This document shows, piece after piece, positions 26,441 to 36,515 of a stretch of DNA of 64,000 bases. Origin of the DNA: Spirochaetaceae bacterium. GTDB lineage: Bacteria; Spirochaetota; Spirochaetia; Treponematales; Rectinemataceae. The notes beneath the pieces are model-generated. The model worked only from the letters and a program-made list of their open reading frames with translations. It was not told the DNA's origin and did no database searches. The first letter of the stretch is position 1. The number at the start of each line of letters is the position of its first letter. The stretch spans positions 62,001-126,000 of the forward strand of contig JAOABY010000001.1 in assembly GCA_026418115.1 (NCBI GenBank). The letters are read 5' to 3'. A program made the translations under genes and the position numbers.

Positions 26441-26616
26441 GAATCAGAATCATCATGCATTCAAGGGGACATTCTGTGTCCCTCACCTATGGTACTCTCT
26501 GGACATAAGGTAAGCGAGAGAAGCCCTCAGTCACTGCCAGCAGCCTCGAGGAACAACCTCTCGACTTCCTGCAACACAAGGCTTCCTGAAACAAAAATAT
26601 CAAAAAAAGTAGTCTG
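26441..26616 (+). other. Gene-free stretch ending in an orphan terminator
   Basis: No convincing reading frame. It holds a small hairpin GGGACA TTCTG TGTCCC near 26467-26483 and leads into the strong plus-strand terminator at 26617. Nothing upstream on the plus strand needs that terminator, so a short untranslated RNA is possible; no good plus-strand promoter is visible. Confidence 0.3.
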
Positions 26617-26654
26617 CCGGCCGGGTTTCCAGGTGAAGCCCGGTCGGTTTTTTT
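26617..26654 (+). terminator. Strong plus-strand intrinsic terminator
   Basis: CCGGCCGGGTTTC, short loop, GAAGCCCGGTCGG followed by TTTTTTT. It stands between divergently placed oppA and the alcohol dehydrogenase gene. Confidence 0.8.
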
Positions 26655-26769
26655 GTATTCACTGGTTTCCCGCTGCGTATCTCAATGTTTCCTTCACAGT
26701 GTAGCCATGCTGGCTGCCTGTGCCTCATCCATAGTAATATCATGCAGATTCGCTGGAAAGGGGCGGAAC

Positions 26770-27927
26770 ATGCCGTACGAATTCCAATTGCCTACTCGTA
26801 TTTTTTATGGAAGAAAATCTGTTGAACAGGCAGCAGACATACTAGGAAATATCGGCGCTCATAGTGTGCTGATTGTATCCGGCAGATCCCGTACTGCTTC
26901 CTCACCTGCCCTGGCTGCTCTCTGCTCCAGCCTTGAGGCTGCCGGGATGCGCTGTATCAGATTCCCGGAGGTTGAAGCTGATCCCTCGGTGGATACGGTA
27001 GCAAGGGGAGTCTCGCTCTACCGACAGGAGAGCTGCGATGCCATCATCGGTTTTGGAGGGGGGAGTCCGATCGACTGCGCAAAGGGAATTGCAGCAAGCA
27101 TAGGCGAAGGTTTGCCTATTGAGAGTTTCGTTGGTACCGGGAGAGTATTTTCTGCTCCTGTTCCTCCACTTGTGGCAATTCCTACTACGGCTGGGACCGG
27201 CACCGAGGTCACCAATGCTGCCGTCTTCACCCTGCTCGATGAAGGAGGCACCAGAAGAAAGAAGGGCACGAGTGGCATCACCCTCTTCCCGCGAGCAGCA
27301 ATTGTTGATCCAGAATTGCAGATGAGCATGCCACCCAGTCTGACTGCGGCGACAGGCATGGATGCGCTCACCCATGCGGTAGAAGCCTATGTCAGCAGGA
27401 TGCATACGCCCATGAGCGATACGTTCTGCCTGGAGTCGATACGGCTCATCGGACGGAGTCTCCGTACCGCCTGTCGGCATGGGGAAGATGTGGAAGCCCG
27501 ATCCGACATGGCGCTTGCCGCGATGTATGCTGGCGTCGCACTCTCTCAGGCTAGCCTTGGCATGGTGCACGGTTTTGCGCATGCTGCAGGTGCGATGGCC
27601 AATCTGCCCCATGGACTGGCAAACGCTATTCTTCTTCCCTATGTGATGGAATCGCTCATCTCCGATGCAGGTACCCGGCTGGCAGCAATCGGCGATGCGC
27701 TGACGGGAAGGCATGACTGCAGCCCTGCTGACAGCGTAGAGGCAATCCGTGAGCTGAACGATGCAATCGGGATTCCTCGCAGCCTCTCAGAGGCTGGCGT
27801 AGACAGTACCCTTTTTGAACCGATGCTTGCCGATGCACTTGGTTACCGACGGCGCAAGGCCAGCCCCCGGGATTTCACGGATGACGAGCTGAGAGAAGTG
27901 TTCGCGAGGGCTTTCAGCGGACGCTGA
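26770..27927 (+). CDS. Iron-containing alcohol dehydrogenase
   Basis: 385-residue group III alcohol dehydrogenase, NAD(P)-dependent interconversion of aldehydes and alcohols. N-terminal FQLPTRIFYGRKSVEQ is typical; nucleotide-binding GFGGGSPIDCAKGIA and PTTAGTGTEVTNAAVFT; iron ligands in MDALTHAVEAYVS and GMVHGFAHAAGAMANLPHGLANAI. Substrate (butanol, propanediol, lactaldehyde) cannot be fixed from sequence. Start is the ATG right before PYEF; the longer frame upstream overlaps the terminator. Confidence 0.92.
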   Translation: MPYEFQLPTRIFYGRKSVEQAADILGNIGAHSVLIVSGRSRTASSPALAALCSSLEAAGMRCIRFPEVEADPSVDTVARGVSLYRQESCDAIIGFGGGSPIDCAKGIAASIGEGLPIESFVGTGRVFSAPVPPLVAIPTTAGTGTEVTNAAVFTLLDEGGTRRKKGTSGITLFPRAAIVDPELQMSMPPSLTAATGMDALTHAVEAYVSRMHTPMSDTFCLESIRLIGRSLRTACRHGEDVEARSDMALAAMYAGVALSQASLGMVHGFAHAAGAMANLPHGLANAILLPYVMESLISDAGTRLAAIGDALTGRHDCSPADSVEAIRELNDAIGIPRSLSEAGVDSTLFEPMLADALGYRRRKASPRDFTDDELREVFARAFSGR

Positions 27928-27931
27928 CCTT

Positions 27932-27946
27932 CTCCGCCATGCGGAG
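27932..27946. terminator. Short hairpin between convergent genes
   Basis: CTCCGC CAT GCGGAG in the 27-nt gap between the alcohol dehydrogenase stop and the sbcC stop. No T-run; only a weak candidate. Confidence 0.25.
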
Positions 27947-27954
27947 CAGCACGC

Positions 27955-30900
27955 TCAATCGCGTTCGAGCAGGATGGTCGAGCCCTTTGTGCCTTTTTCC
28001 ACCATGATTCTCGAGGGAATGCGTTCCTGAAGTTCCTCGACATGCGAGATGATGCCGACCATCTTGCCGCCGCGAAGTTCATCCAGCACAGAGATGGCAA
28101 GTGAGAGCGATTCCGCATCCAGTGAACCGAAGCCTTCATCGATAAACAGGGACTCCAGGCGCGCGCTACCTGACTTTTCCTGAATGGTGTCGGCCAGTCC
28201 CAGCGCCAGACTGATTGCGAGCATGAATTTTTCTCCGCCTGAGAGTGAGCCTACATGGCGACGTGCGCCATTCCACCCATCCAGCACGTAGAGATCCAGA
28301 CCCGCATTGCCTTGTGCATTGTAGCTTTGCATATCGGCTTCGGCCTGGTAGCGCCCCGAGGTCATGCGATAGAGGCGTTGGGATGCGCGGTCGACGATCT
28401 CGGCGAAGTGGCGATTGAGCACCCAGAATTTAAAGGGTACTCTTCGACTGCGATTGAGGTTTCCGCTCAGAAGCTGGTTCAGTTCGCGGGCAACCGCATG
28501 ACGTTTGCGAAGCTGCTCATATTCTTCGCGGAGCGCCATGAGTCTTGCGAGGTTGGATTGCATCAGAATATGGCGGTTCTTCAGGTCTGCCAGCCTGCAG
28601 CGGACGTCTTCAAGTGCAGCGGCGAGTTCCTGTTTCTGCTCCTCCAGAGTACGCAGGGTTCCCTCAAGCCATGCCTCGGTATCTTCATCCGGCTCGGCTG
28701 GCAGCGGTATAAGAGAATCGGGAATTGCCCTGCAGGCGTCTCTATATGCCTGGAGGCGGGTTTCAAGGGCTTGCCTGGCTTTTGCGTGCTGCATTTCAAA
28801 ATCGCGTATTTCATCATCAAGTCGCCTGATCTGCTGGGCGGACCAGGCACATGCGTTCAGATCAGCATGCAGGCGTACAAGTTCAGAGTCCTGGATTGCA
28901 TACTGACCGAGCACGGATCGGAGGGAAGCAAGAGCGACACGCAGGTTTTCAGCCTTGTCGGCATACGCGCATGCCTCAAGGCGCTCGATGAGATTCAGCA
29001 TGGACTCCTCGATTCGCCCGGTTGCTGCTGTCTGAGCATTGACCGAGGAGGGGCCAGGTTGAGTGACGGCAGTTTGCTGCAGCAATGCGAGTGCCTGATA
29101 TACCTGGTGCTCGGTCGCTGCCTGCAGGAAGCTCAGTGCAGCCTCTGCAAGGGCCCGTGCAGCATGGATCGCTGCCATGGAGCGCTCATGGAGGATTGTT
29201 CCAGCTCTCGTGAAATTCTCTTCCCACTGGCTGACCTTTTTCTGTGAGGTTTTAAGCGAGGCTGTTACCTGTTCGCGGTCACGCTGTGCGGCCGCGAGCT
29301 GAGGTTCCGGATTATCGGGCCCCGCCAGACGTTCAGCCTCCTGCAACTGGCCGATCAGCTGATTGGCCTGCGCTTCCTGAGGGGCTTTCGATTCCAGCGT
29401 TTTCTCCAGTTGATTACGAAGCTCGCCAAGCTGTTTTTCGAGTGAGGCGAGCTCCCTGGCCCGGCTCTGCATGAGGGTTTCTGCTGCAGAAAGTGCCTGC
29501 CGGACGGCATCGGAAGCCTGCTTGATTCGCTTGAGCATCTCCATGTCAGGAAGACTCATGGTACTGCTTTGGCCTGCCGCGACCTCACTGGATGCCACAA
29601 GCGTTTCGAGTCTTGCCAACGCTGCATGCTGGCTTTCGAAAGACAGTACAAGGTCGGGGAACAGCTCGGCGGGCAGCGCCTCGGGGCACCCTTCATTCGC
29701 TTGCCTGACAAGTAAGGCACACTGTTCGCGGAGACGGGAAGCCTGTTGTGCCAAGTGCGTAGAGAGATTTTCCCGACTCTTGCCGAGAACTTCAAGGTCC
29801 TTCTCGCTTGAAATGCAGTCCCGCTTAACCTCGTCATATACCCGGCCGGCATCTTTCATTTCCTTTTCCGTGGGCGCACCAGCCTCGCACACAGCCGGTC
29901 GAGGATGATGTTCCGAGCCACAGACAGGACAGGGCTTGCCTTCTTCAAGTGTGCTGGCAAGCAGAGCTGCCTGTGCTTCTCTGGCGCGGCGTTCGAGTTC
30001 CTCCCGCACCGTGCGCGCCCGCTCAAGCCTGTTAATAAGGTCCTCGCTCTTTGCGCGTGCAGCCTCGATGTCAGCTTCATTGTCCCTGAGTTTCTGAGCA
30101 TCGGTGTCGTATTCAGTAAGCACCTGGATCAGAAGTTCCACGTTGTGGGTGAGTTCAGTTTCATACTGCCGGTACTGGGTCAGTACATCCTTCCAGCCGG
30201 TCAATGCCACCAGCGCGCTTTTCTGCTCCTCGCCTTGCTGGATCTGCGATCGGATGCTTGCAGCTTTGTGTTCGATATCGTCCAGCCTGCGGTGTGTCTC
30301 CTGCAAATTCCTGGACAGAGATTCTTTTTTCTTCCATGCAGTAACCTGTGCCTCGAGTTCGGTGCAACGTGTGAGCAGAGATGCACTCTGCTTTTCGAGA
30401 TTCTCCTGGCGTTCTCGCTCTGCTTCAATCTCTTGCCGCTTATCCGCAAGAATCTGCCACTGATCGGCAGCATCCTGCACATCCGATACACTCTTCCACC
30501 ATGCAACAAGGGTTGAGCCAAACTCCTGGCGCTGCACGGCAATGGCTTCGATCTGGCGGGCGGCCTTGAGCTGTTCCCGCAAGTGCTGATAATGTGGCAT
30601 GCGTGTGTCCAGGCTTGCTGCCTCGAACGCCGCTTCACGTGCTTTCTGCAGGGATCCGAGTACGGTACGCAGATTGGCCAGCCTGCCCTCGAGTGCCTGC
30701 GCTTCCGATTCTTTCCGGGAGCAGGTTTGGGTGAGCGATTCGATATCGCCCGCAAGGTTTGCCAGCTCTTGTTCGGGTGCCTCGCCCAGCTCGCCTGCAA
30801 GCTTCTCCTCCTCCTGGTGTTTCTGATCCAGCATGCCTTTCAGTGTTCTTTCATGATCGGCTGCTCTCGTTGTTACGCGATCATAGAGCGAAACATCAAA

Positions 30901-31437
30901 AAGCTTCTCAAGAATCGCGACGCGTTCCGTTGAATTCATTTCAAGGAATTTCTGGAACTCACCCTGTGGAAGCAGCACTATCTTCGAAAATTCTTCAACG
31001 CTCAGGCGAAGTATTTCCTTGATGCGTTCATTTGCCTCACGGGTCCGATCTGTCACCGCCTCGTATCTCGCTTCAGATTCATTGAAATGGTAGAGGGTTA
31101 CTTCAGAGAGTTTCGTTTCCGTGTCTCCGTTGCGTTTCCGGCGGATGGATGGCAGTGTACGGTAGATCTTCCACTGCTCGCCATTCGCCTGAAATTCGAA
31201 TGACACCCAGGGAACGCAGTCTTCCGGAGAGAATCGAGACCTGAGTTCCTTCTCCAATGAGGCGCGGGCGCCAGGAGCCTTCCCGAACAGGGCATAACTC
31301 ATCGCATCAAAGATAGTGGTCTTGCCGGAACCGGTTTTCCCAAAGATCAGGAAAAACTCATCGAGCTGAGAAAAATCAATTTCCTGGGCTGTAGGATAGG
31401 GGCCGATATGTTCAAACGCGAGGCGCAAAGGTTTCAT
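27955..31437 (-). CDS. sbcC: Exonuclease SbcCD ATPase subunit SbcC
   Basis: 1160-residue SMC-like ATPase. Walker A GKTGSGKTTIFDAMSYALFG at the N-terminus, two long coiled coils, a zinc hook CPVCGSEHHP near residue 510, and C-terminal signature SLSGGEKFMLAISLALGLAD with Walker B SLFIDEGFGSLD. With SbcD it cuts hairpins and DNA ends in repair. Its ATG overlaps the sbcD stop (ATGA). Confidence 0.95.
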   Translation of the reverse strand: MKPLRLAFEHIGPYPTAQEIDFSQLDEFFLIFGKTGSGKTTIFDAMSYALFGKAPGARASLEKELRSRFSPEDCVPWVSFEFQANGEQWKIYRTLPSIRRKRNGDTETKLSEVTLYHFNESEARYEAVTDRTREANERIKEILRLSVEEFSKIVLLPQGEFQKFLEMNSTERVAILEKLFDVSLYDRVTTRAADHERTLKGMLDQKHQEEEKLAGELGEAPEQELANLAGDIESLTQTCSRKESEAQALEGRLANLRTVLGSLQKAREAAFEAASLDTRMPHYQHLREQLKAARQIEAIAVQRQEFGSTLVAWWKSVSDVQDAADQWQILADKRQEIEAERERQENLEKQSASLLTRCTELEAQVTAWKKKESLSRNLQETHRRLDDIEHKAASIRSQIQQGEEQKSALVALTGWKDVLTQYRQYETELTHNVELLIQVLTEYDTDAQKLRDNEADIEAARAKSEDLINRLERARTVREELERRAREAQAALLASTLEEGKPCPVCGSEHHPRPAVCEAGAPTEKEMKDAGRVYDEVKRDCISSEKDLEVLGKSRENLSTHLAQQASRLREQCALLVRQANEGCPEALPAELFPDLVLSFESQHAALARLETLVASSEVAAGQSSTMSLPDMEMLKRIKQASDAVRQALSAAETLMQSRARELASLEKQLGELRNQLEKTLESKAPQEAQANQLIGQLQEAERLAGPDNPEPQLAAAQRDREQVTASLKTSQKKVSQWEENFTRAGTILHERSMAAIHAARALAEAALSFLQAATEHQVYQALALLQQTAVTQPGPSSVNAQTAATGRIEESMLNLIERLEACAYADKAENLRVALASLRSVLGQYAIQDSELVRLHADLNACAWSAQQIRRLDDEIRDFEMQHAKARQALETRLQAYRDACRAIPDSLIPLPAEPDEDTEAWLEGTLRTLEEQKQELAAALEDVRCRLADLKNRHILMQSNLARLMALREEYEQLRKRHAVARELNQLLSGNLNRSRRVPFKFWVLNRHFAEIVDRASQRLYRMTSGRYQAEADMQSYNAQGNAGLDLYVLDGWNGARRHVGSLSGGEKFMLAISLALGLADTIQEKSGSARLESLFIDEGFGSLDAESLSLAISVLDELRGGKMVGIISHVEELQERIPSRIMVEKGTKGSTILLERD

Positions 31438-32810
31438 GCCTGCACCTCCTCGTCAAGCAGAGAAAGGAAGGTTTCCATGAGGTCCTCATCAGGTTCCGTA
31501 TCTTTAATATAGGAAGTAAAGGCTCGAAAGTGCTGTATGCAGCGATCCCGTGAAGTCATCTCGCGCTCTGCATCTCCGGCAGAGCCTGAGGTAGCACATG
31601 CGGTGTCTGATTCTTCGCCCTTCATGGTTGCAAATTTCCGCTCCAGCACATCCCATCGCAAGCCAAGCATATTCGGATAGACCTTGATCAGGTCGTCAAA
31701 GGCGTGGTGAATCTGGCGCTCATCGGTGAGATACGCCTCTATATAATCCTCATCTGGCTGATCGAGCCCGTCACCTCGTCGGAGCAGTTCTTCGAGGCTC
31801 CCACGTAGCCTTTTAAGGCGATGCAGAGGGTGCAGAGTAATCTGTGTCACTCGGTAAGGCGGATGATCTGCCGTGCCCGACTGTGAGTCGATCCCGGCGC
31901 TCTGGGGTACGACTGTGGTTGCTATGTCGGTGGCAAAAACCTTCTTTAAAGAATTGGATGGCTCATTGCACTTATCAGCATGGATTTCCATGGTCAGTTC
32001 TACGTGGAGCATCCCCTTCTGCTGCTCACCTTCCGAGAAATCCATTGCATGGGGAGCGCCTGAATAATGAATGCCGGGAGCGATTTCCTGCATTCGATGG
32101 AGGTGTCCCAGCGCAACATAGTCAAATCCTGCGAAAGTCTCCGCTGATACGGCCTCCGCTCCTCCAATGTAGGAGGTTTCGGTTTCGGAAATCTGAGCCC
32201 CTGCTACATAGCAGTGCGCTGCAAGCACATTGCAGGAATACCTTGAACGCAGAGGCTGAATCATCTCCATGATCGTATCGAAATAGGCTTGCTGGCACAG
32301 CCTCTTTCTCGGTGTCTCTTCCGAATCGCCCCCTTGCAGCGCTGCTCTTCCTGAACGCTGTCTGAAAATCTCAAAAGCACCATGGCTTATGAAAGGCAAA
32401 GCCCAGATGGCCAGACGGGCTCCCTCCTTTTCGAGTACCGCAACAGGCTCGGTGTCTATCCTGTCCACAATATGAATGTTGACAGGCTTGAGCAATTCGG
32501 CTGCATAGGCAAGACGGCTCGAGGAATCATGATTGCCCGGCAATACCACTATGGGTGCTTCAGATGGCAATGCAGTGCGCAAATCCGCCAGGAAGCGTCC
32601 AAACAGAACCAGCGACGATTCCGATGGTATGAGCCGGTCGAAAACATCTCCGCAGATCAGCACTGCATCCGGAGCCAGCCTGCCGGCCTGCGCGACAACC
32701 TGGTTCAGAACAAATCGCTGATCCTCCGCTAAATCTTTGCCTTTCAATGTCTTTCCAATATGAAGATCTGCCATGTGCAGCAGAGAGAAGCTTGTGGTTC
32801 TGTTTTTCAT
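31434..32810 (-). CDS. sbcD: Exonuclease SbcCD nuclease subunit SbcD
   Basis: 458 residues; Mre11-type metallophosphoesterase motifs in order: LHMADLHIGKTL, LICGDVFDRLIPS, VLPGNHDSSSRL, LAAHCYVAGA, YVALGHLHRMQEI. The C-terminal region after about 300 is longer than in Escherichia coli and acidic near the end. ATG at 32810 follows AAAGGGA; an earlier in-frame ATG lacks a binding site. Confidence 0.94.
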   Translation of the reverse strand: MKNRTTSFSLLHMADLHIGKTLKGKDLAEDQRFVLNQVVAQAGRLAPDAVLICGDVFDRLIPSESSLVLFGRFLADLRTALPSEAPIVVLPGNHDSSSRLAYAAELLKPVNIHIVDRIDTEPVAVLEKEGARLAIWALPFISHGAFEIFRQRSGRAALQGGDSEETPRKRLCQQAYFDTIMEMIQPLRSRYSCNVLAAHCYVAGAQISETETSYIGGAEAVSAETFAGFDYVALGHLHRMQEIAPGIHYSGAPHAMDFSEGEQQKGMLHVELTMEIHADKCNEPSNSLKKVFATDIATTVVPQSAGIDSQSGTADHPPYRVTQITLHPLHRLKRLRGSLEELLRRGDGLDQPDEDYIEAYLTDERQIHHAFDDLIKVYPNMLGLRWDVLERKFATMKGEESDTACATSGSAGDAEREMTSRDRCIQHFRAFTSYIKDTEPDEDLMETFLSLLDEEVQA

Positions 32811-32883
32811 TGTTGTCCCTTTCTTGAGAGGCTTCATTGTAGTATCTTGAACACCGGGACGCAACTCTCACAGGAGGATTGGC

Positions 32884-33867
32884 ATGCTCTACCGTCGTCT
32901 GGGATCAGCAGGCATCAAGGTATCGGTGCTGTCGCTCGGCTCATGGGTAACGTATGGGAAACAGGTCGATGTTGATGATGCAGTGAGCATGCTGCGTACT
33001 GCCTACGATCATGGCGTCAATTTCTTTGACAATGCGGAGGCCTATGCGCGCGGAGAGTCTGAACGCATCATGGGCCAGGCTTTCCGTAAGCTCGGCTGGC
33101 GCCGCGGGTCATATCTTGTGTCTACCAAGCTATTCTGGGGGCTCAACGAAGGTCCTAACGAGAAAAACACACTCAACCGCAAATATCTGCTCGAAGCGAT
33201 TGAAGGAAGCCTTGAGCGCCTTGGCATGCGGTACGTAGATTTCCTTTTCTGTCACCGCCCCGACCCCGAAACCCCCATCGAAGAGACCGTGTGGGCCATG
33301 CACGACATTGTCTCCTTGGGGAAAGCGCTGTATTGGGGTACGAGCGAATGGTCTGCCGATCAGATCAGGGAAGCCTGGGATATTGCAGACCGCCGCAATC
33401 TGCGAAAGCCGCAGATGGAACAGCCGCAGTATTCCCTTCTGGTCCGCGACAAGGTAGAGCGCGAATTTGCCCGTCTCTACGAGGGTATAGGATTGGGACT
33501 GACCACCTGGAGTCCGCTTGCAGGTGGTCTCCTCTCCGGCAAGTACGCCAACGGTATTCCCGATGGCACTCGCTTCTCGCTTCCCGGCATGGAATGGCTC
33601 AAGGAGCGCTGGTTCAAGGATGAGATGGTGAAGGCAGTGGAAGGGCTCAGACCTATTGCCAACGAGCTGGGCTGCACCATGAGCCAGCTCGCCATAGCCT
33701 GGTGCGCTCGCAATCCGCATGTCAGCACGGTCATCACAGGGGCAAGCCGCATCGAACAGCTAGAAGAGAACCTGAAAGCGCTCGACGTAATGCCTGCATT
33801 GACGCCAGATGTGCTGGCCCGAATCGATGCAGCACTTCTCCCGGTCATGCAACGCCAGTCCCTCTGA
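32884..33867 (+). CDS. Aldo/keto reductase (voltage-gated K+ channel beta-subunit-like family)
   Basis: 327-residue TIM-barrel NADPH oxidoreductase. Catalytic tetrad visible as FFDNAEAY (Asp, Tyr), VSTKLFWG (Lys) and [13 protein letters not shown] (His). The pattern [36 protein letters not shown] and LQYSLL-type QPQYSLL region belongs to the YghZ/Kv-beta branch. Preceded by AGGAGG. Substrate unknown; such enzymes reduce aldehydes such as methylglyoxal. Confidence 0.92.
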   Translation: MLYRRLGSAGIKVSVLSLGSWVTYGKQVDVDDAVSMLRTAYDHGVNFFDNAEAYARGESERIMGQAFRKLGWRRGSYLVSTKLFWGLNEGPNEKNTLNRKYLLEAIEGSLERLGMRYVDFLFCHRPDPETPIEETVWAMHDIVSLGKALYWGTSEWSADQIREAWDIADRRNLRKPQMEQPQYSLLVRDKVEREFARLYEGIGLGLTTWSPLAGGLLSGKYANGIPDGTRFSLPGMEWLKERWFKDEMVKAVEGLRPIANELGCTMSQLAIAWCARNPHVSTVITGASRIEQLEENLKALDVMPALTPDVLARIDAALLPVMQRQSL

Positions 33868-33870
33868 AAG

Positions 33871-33897
33871 AAAAGGCGCTCCCTTCGTGGGAGCGCC
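33871..33897 (-). terminator. Terminator of the deacylase operon (bidirectional hairpin)
   Basis: GGCGCTCCC, 5-nt loop, GGGAGCGCC; on the minus strand followed by TTTT. It sits between convergent genes and may serve both. Confidence 0.75.
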
Positions 33898-33925
33898 CTG
33901 TGCTCCTGGCACCTGGCTTGAGGCC

Positions 33926-35065
33926 TCAGCTCTGTGGCGCTGAGGGTGGATTGAGCCAAGCTCCCAGCCCATCGGTCATCAGGTCATCATAGCTGGGCAG
34001 CCCTTCAAATTCGAGCGGCTGGTCCTCATGAGAGAGCGTCCACGAGAATGCCAGCTCCTGGATTCCTGCAAGGTGCCGTCCTACCCTCTCATCAAGAGGA
34101 TGCCCCTTTTCATCATACGGCACATAGAGCCTGCCGAGCCTGGCGGCGCGCACGTACCACTTGTCCTTGCCGGTCAGCACCAGCGCCTCATCGGTACGGC
34201 CTCTGAGCCGTCCCTGGGAGGCGTTCGCTGTTTCCATCAGCACCGGCAGAGTGTCGGTGAAATCGCCAAGTTCGCGGTGCGTGAGTCCTCTCAGATTGAC
34301 CGGTGAAGGCTCGAGCCTGATGGCGATATCCTGCATTTCGAGACCGAGCACCGTATCCGAGGCAAGCGACATGGCCTTGGGGTGGGCAACTATCGCATTG
34401 ATGACGGGATATTCAGGTGATGCCTCATGCAGGTCCACGGTAATCGTGATGTTTTCCTGCTTGATGAGCTGCACGATACCATAGCAGATGCGCTCGGTGA
34501 GCGTACCATCCGGCCTGCCGGGGTATCCTCGATTGAGGTTGCGTGTTTCGCTGCCGGAGAGAGTCTGGCCAGAGGAGGCATGTATGTACACATTGGGATC
34601 AGGCCACTGATGGATAGGGTTGGTTGCCCTTGAGCCATAGCGGAATACTCTTGGTCCCGCAGGAGTCTGAATGGTGAACTTCTGAGGAGCTCCTTCCTGG
34701 GCATCATTGTGTGTGAATCCTGATGCATTTGCCCGCGGGATGACATACAGCGTGCCTGAAGGAAGCTGGGCTCTCTCTATAAGCATGACCGCGGCGAGGT
34801 GTCCGGAAGGTTCGTTGGGATGAGTGCCACCCAGTACCAGCATGGAAGCACCCGGTTTGGCGCCACGCAGTATGTATACTTCAGTATCGCCAGGGCTCCC
34901 TTTGAGCCCAGGGAACCAGTCCGAGAGCATCTTGATCTCCGATACCCCTGGTCCCTTCACAATGGGAGTCTGCTTCCGCGCTTCGAGAAAGGAAGTACCA
35001 GCGATCGCTGCCGCAATGAGGGCAACCGCAGCACAGAGTATTGCAGTGATGGTATGCTTTTTCAT
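33926..35065 (-). CDS. Membrane-anchored succinylglutamate desuccinylase/aspartoacylase-like hydrolase
   Basis: 379 residues with an N-terminal anchor or signal (about 6-26). Metallocarboxypeptidase-fold zinc site: [13 protein letters not shown] gives the H-xx-E pair, and [13 protein letters not shown] the third His and a Glu characteristic of the AstE/AspA family. Predicted to hydrolyse an N-acyl amino acid or small peptide on the outer face of the inner membrane. It is the last gene of an operon with a TRAP-type permease and gamma-glutamyltransferase, suggesting a joint job in salvaging acylated or gamma-glutamyl amino acids. Confidence 0.82.
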   Translation of the reverse strand: MKKHTITAILCAAVALIAAAIAGTSFLEARKQTPIVKGPGVSEIKMLSDWFPGLKGSPGDTEVYILRGAKPGASMLVLGGTHPNEPSGHLAAVMLIERAQLPSGTLYVIPRANASGFTHNDAQEGAPQKFTIQTPAGPRVFRYGSRATNPIHQWPDPNVYIHASSGQTLSGSETRNLNRGYPGRPDGTLTERICYGIVQLIKQENITITVDLHEASPEYPVINAIVAHPKAMSLASDTVLGLEMQDIAIRLEPSPVNLRGLTHRELGDFTDTLPVLMETANASQGRLRGRTDEALVLTGKDKWYVRAARLGRLYVPYDEKGHPLDERVGRHLAGIQELAFSWTLSHEDQPLEFEGLPSYDDLMTDGLGAWLNPPSAPQS

Positions 35066-35075
35066 GCAATGCTCC

Positions 35076-35219
35076 TCATTTTATCAGTAAGAGCCGTAGC
35101 AGCAGCGGCACCATGACCATCGCTGCAGTAACCTGCAGAGACGGTTTTTTTGTGCTGAACAGCACCCAGAGCGTCAGACCGAGTACCATTGCGAGTATGG
35201 CAAGGTAGATATACAGCAT
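35076..35219 (-). CDS. Small 47-residue membrane protein
   Basis: Two hydrophobic segments, about residues 2-21 (IYLAILAMVLGLTLWVLF) and 28-46, joined by a STKKPS turn. A strong ribosome-binding site (AGGAGG) precedes the ATG and the stop lies 10 nt before the next gene, with SD for that gene overlapping. Spacing and SD argue for a real gene in the operon. It follows the TRAP-type permease, where the family normally has a separate small subunit DctQ; this protein is far shorter, so any such role is a guess. Confidence 0.65.
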   Translation of the reverse strand: MLYIYLAILAMVLGLTLWVLFSTKKPSLQVTAAMVMVPLLLRLLLIK

Positions 35220-35232
35220 GTGGGTGTTCCTC

Positions 35233-36504
35233 CTAGTACAGAGCCCTGATCTGCCGGGAGAACAGAATAAAGGTCAGTGCCACCGCAATGATGAGCAGGG
35301 CGGGAACCAGCAGCTTTTTCAGGATAGTGCCATACTTTTCGATACCTACCACCTTGGCTGCGAAAATGGCCGCAAGTGCGGTGGGAGGCATGAAATCGCC
35401 GAGCGCCGCAATCAACGACAGAGACGCAGCGGTTATGATCTGATCTCTCCCAAGCAGTGCGAGCATGAAGGGTACTCCCAGAACGCTTGCTGCACCAAAT
35501 GCCGATATGGCGCCAAACAGCGGTATCGAAATTGCAATCATCACCAGCAGAAGCTCCTGCGGTACCGACAGAGCATTGACCACAATGAAACCGCGCACGC
35601 CTGTGGCAGTCATCACCTGGATGAGCATGCCCACACCAACAAGGATGCCAAGTACCGGCAGGGCATCTTCCATTGCCTTCCTGGCTGACTGGAGGATGTC
35701 AAACCGTTTGCCTGCAATCCAGGTGAGTGCGGTTCCCAGAAGGAAGATCAGCGGCATACCCAGACTGAGTACACGCGGGAATGCCTTTTCAAGCACCATG
35801 AGTACAAGCACCACCACAATAGGCGCAAAAAGCTTGATTGCACCGTACTGCTGCAGCGTACTGAAATCGAGCGACTCGACAACCTTCGCCTGATCCACTC
35901 CCCGCACCTTGCGCCAGCCGAACCACAGCGCAAACACGATCGCCAGCGGTATGGTAAGCAGAAGAAGTGGTATCTCAAACCCGACATATGGCATGTCGAT
36001 ACCGCCACCTATGATCATGACGGGAATATTGACCGGCGGAGCTATCATTCCGAGGATGGCTGCAAGCGAAATGAGCGCGCCGGCATCAACTTTGCTCATA
36101 CCCATCACAAAGAACATGGGCGCTACCACTGCTCCGGCAGTGAGCACCGATGCCGTTGAGCTGCCCGTAATCATGCCGGGAACCATGATCACCAGTGTGA
36201 GCAGGATCATGAGAAGGGACGGAACCTTGTGGAATCGCTTGACGACAACAGCCGTCAGTGCCTCGAGAGCACCGGAGTCCCGGAATCCCATCATGAACAT
36301 CATTGCCGTAGCAATGGTCAGAATGGTATCAACATAGCCAAATGTGCCTTCGACCAGATGACGGATGGGATCCTGCAGCCCGCCCGCAAGCGCTCCAGCG
36401 GTAGCTGCAACCAGCATGGAGGCAGCTACAGGCCACTTAAGCAGAAAGCAGCCAGCGGCGAAGACACCAACCATCAATATAAAAAGAAGAAATTCAGGTG
36501 ACAC
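35233..36504 (-). CDS. TRAP-type large permease (DctM-like)
   Basis: About 423 residues, 11-12 helices. Family signatures: GMITGSSTASVLTAGAVVAP, ISLAAILGMIAPPVNIPVMI, and in the second half FGAISAFGAASVLGVPF and DFMPPTALAAIFAAKVVG. DctM subunits drive Na+-coupled uptake of organic acids, usually with a DctQ small subunit and DctP binding protein; neither is recognisable here. GTG at 36504 is well spaced from GGAGG; ATG 36516 or GTG 36519 overlapping the upstream stop are alternatives. Confidence 0.85.
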   Translation of the reverse strand: MSPEFLLFILMVGVFAAGCFLLKWPVAASMLVAATAGALAGGLQDPIRHLVEGTFGYVDTILTIATAMMFMMGFRDSGALEALTAVVVKRFHKVPSLLMILLTLVIMVPGMITGSSTASVLTAGAVVAPMFFVMGMSKVDAGALISLAAILGMIAPPVNIPVMIIGGGIDMPYVGFEIPLLLLTIPLAIVFALWFGWRKVRGVDQAKVVESLDFSTLQQYGAIKLFAPIVVVLVLMVLEKAFPRVLSLGMPLIFLLGTALTWIAGKRFDILQSARKAMEDALPVLGILVGVGMLIQVMTATGVRGFIVVNALSVPQELLLVMIAISIPLFGAISAFGAASVLGVPFMLALLGRDQIITAASLSLIAALGDFMPPTALAAIFAAKVVGIEKYGTILKKLLVPALLIIAVALTFILFSRQIRALY

Positions 36505-36515
36505 CACAACCTCCA

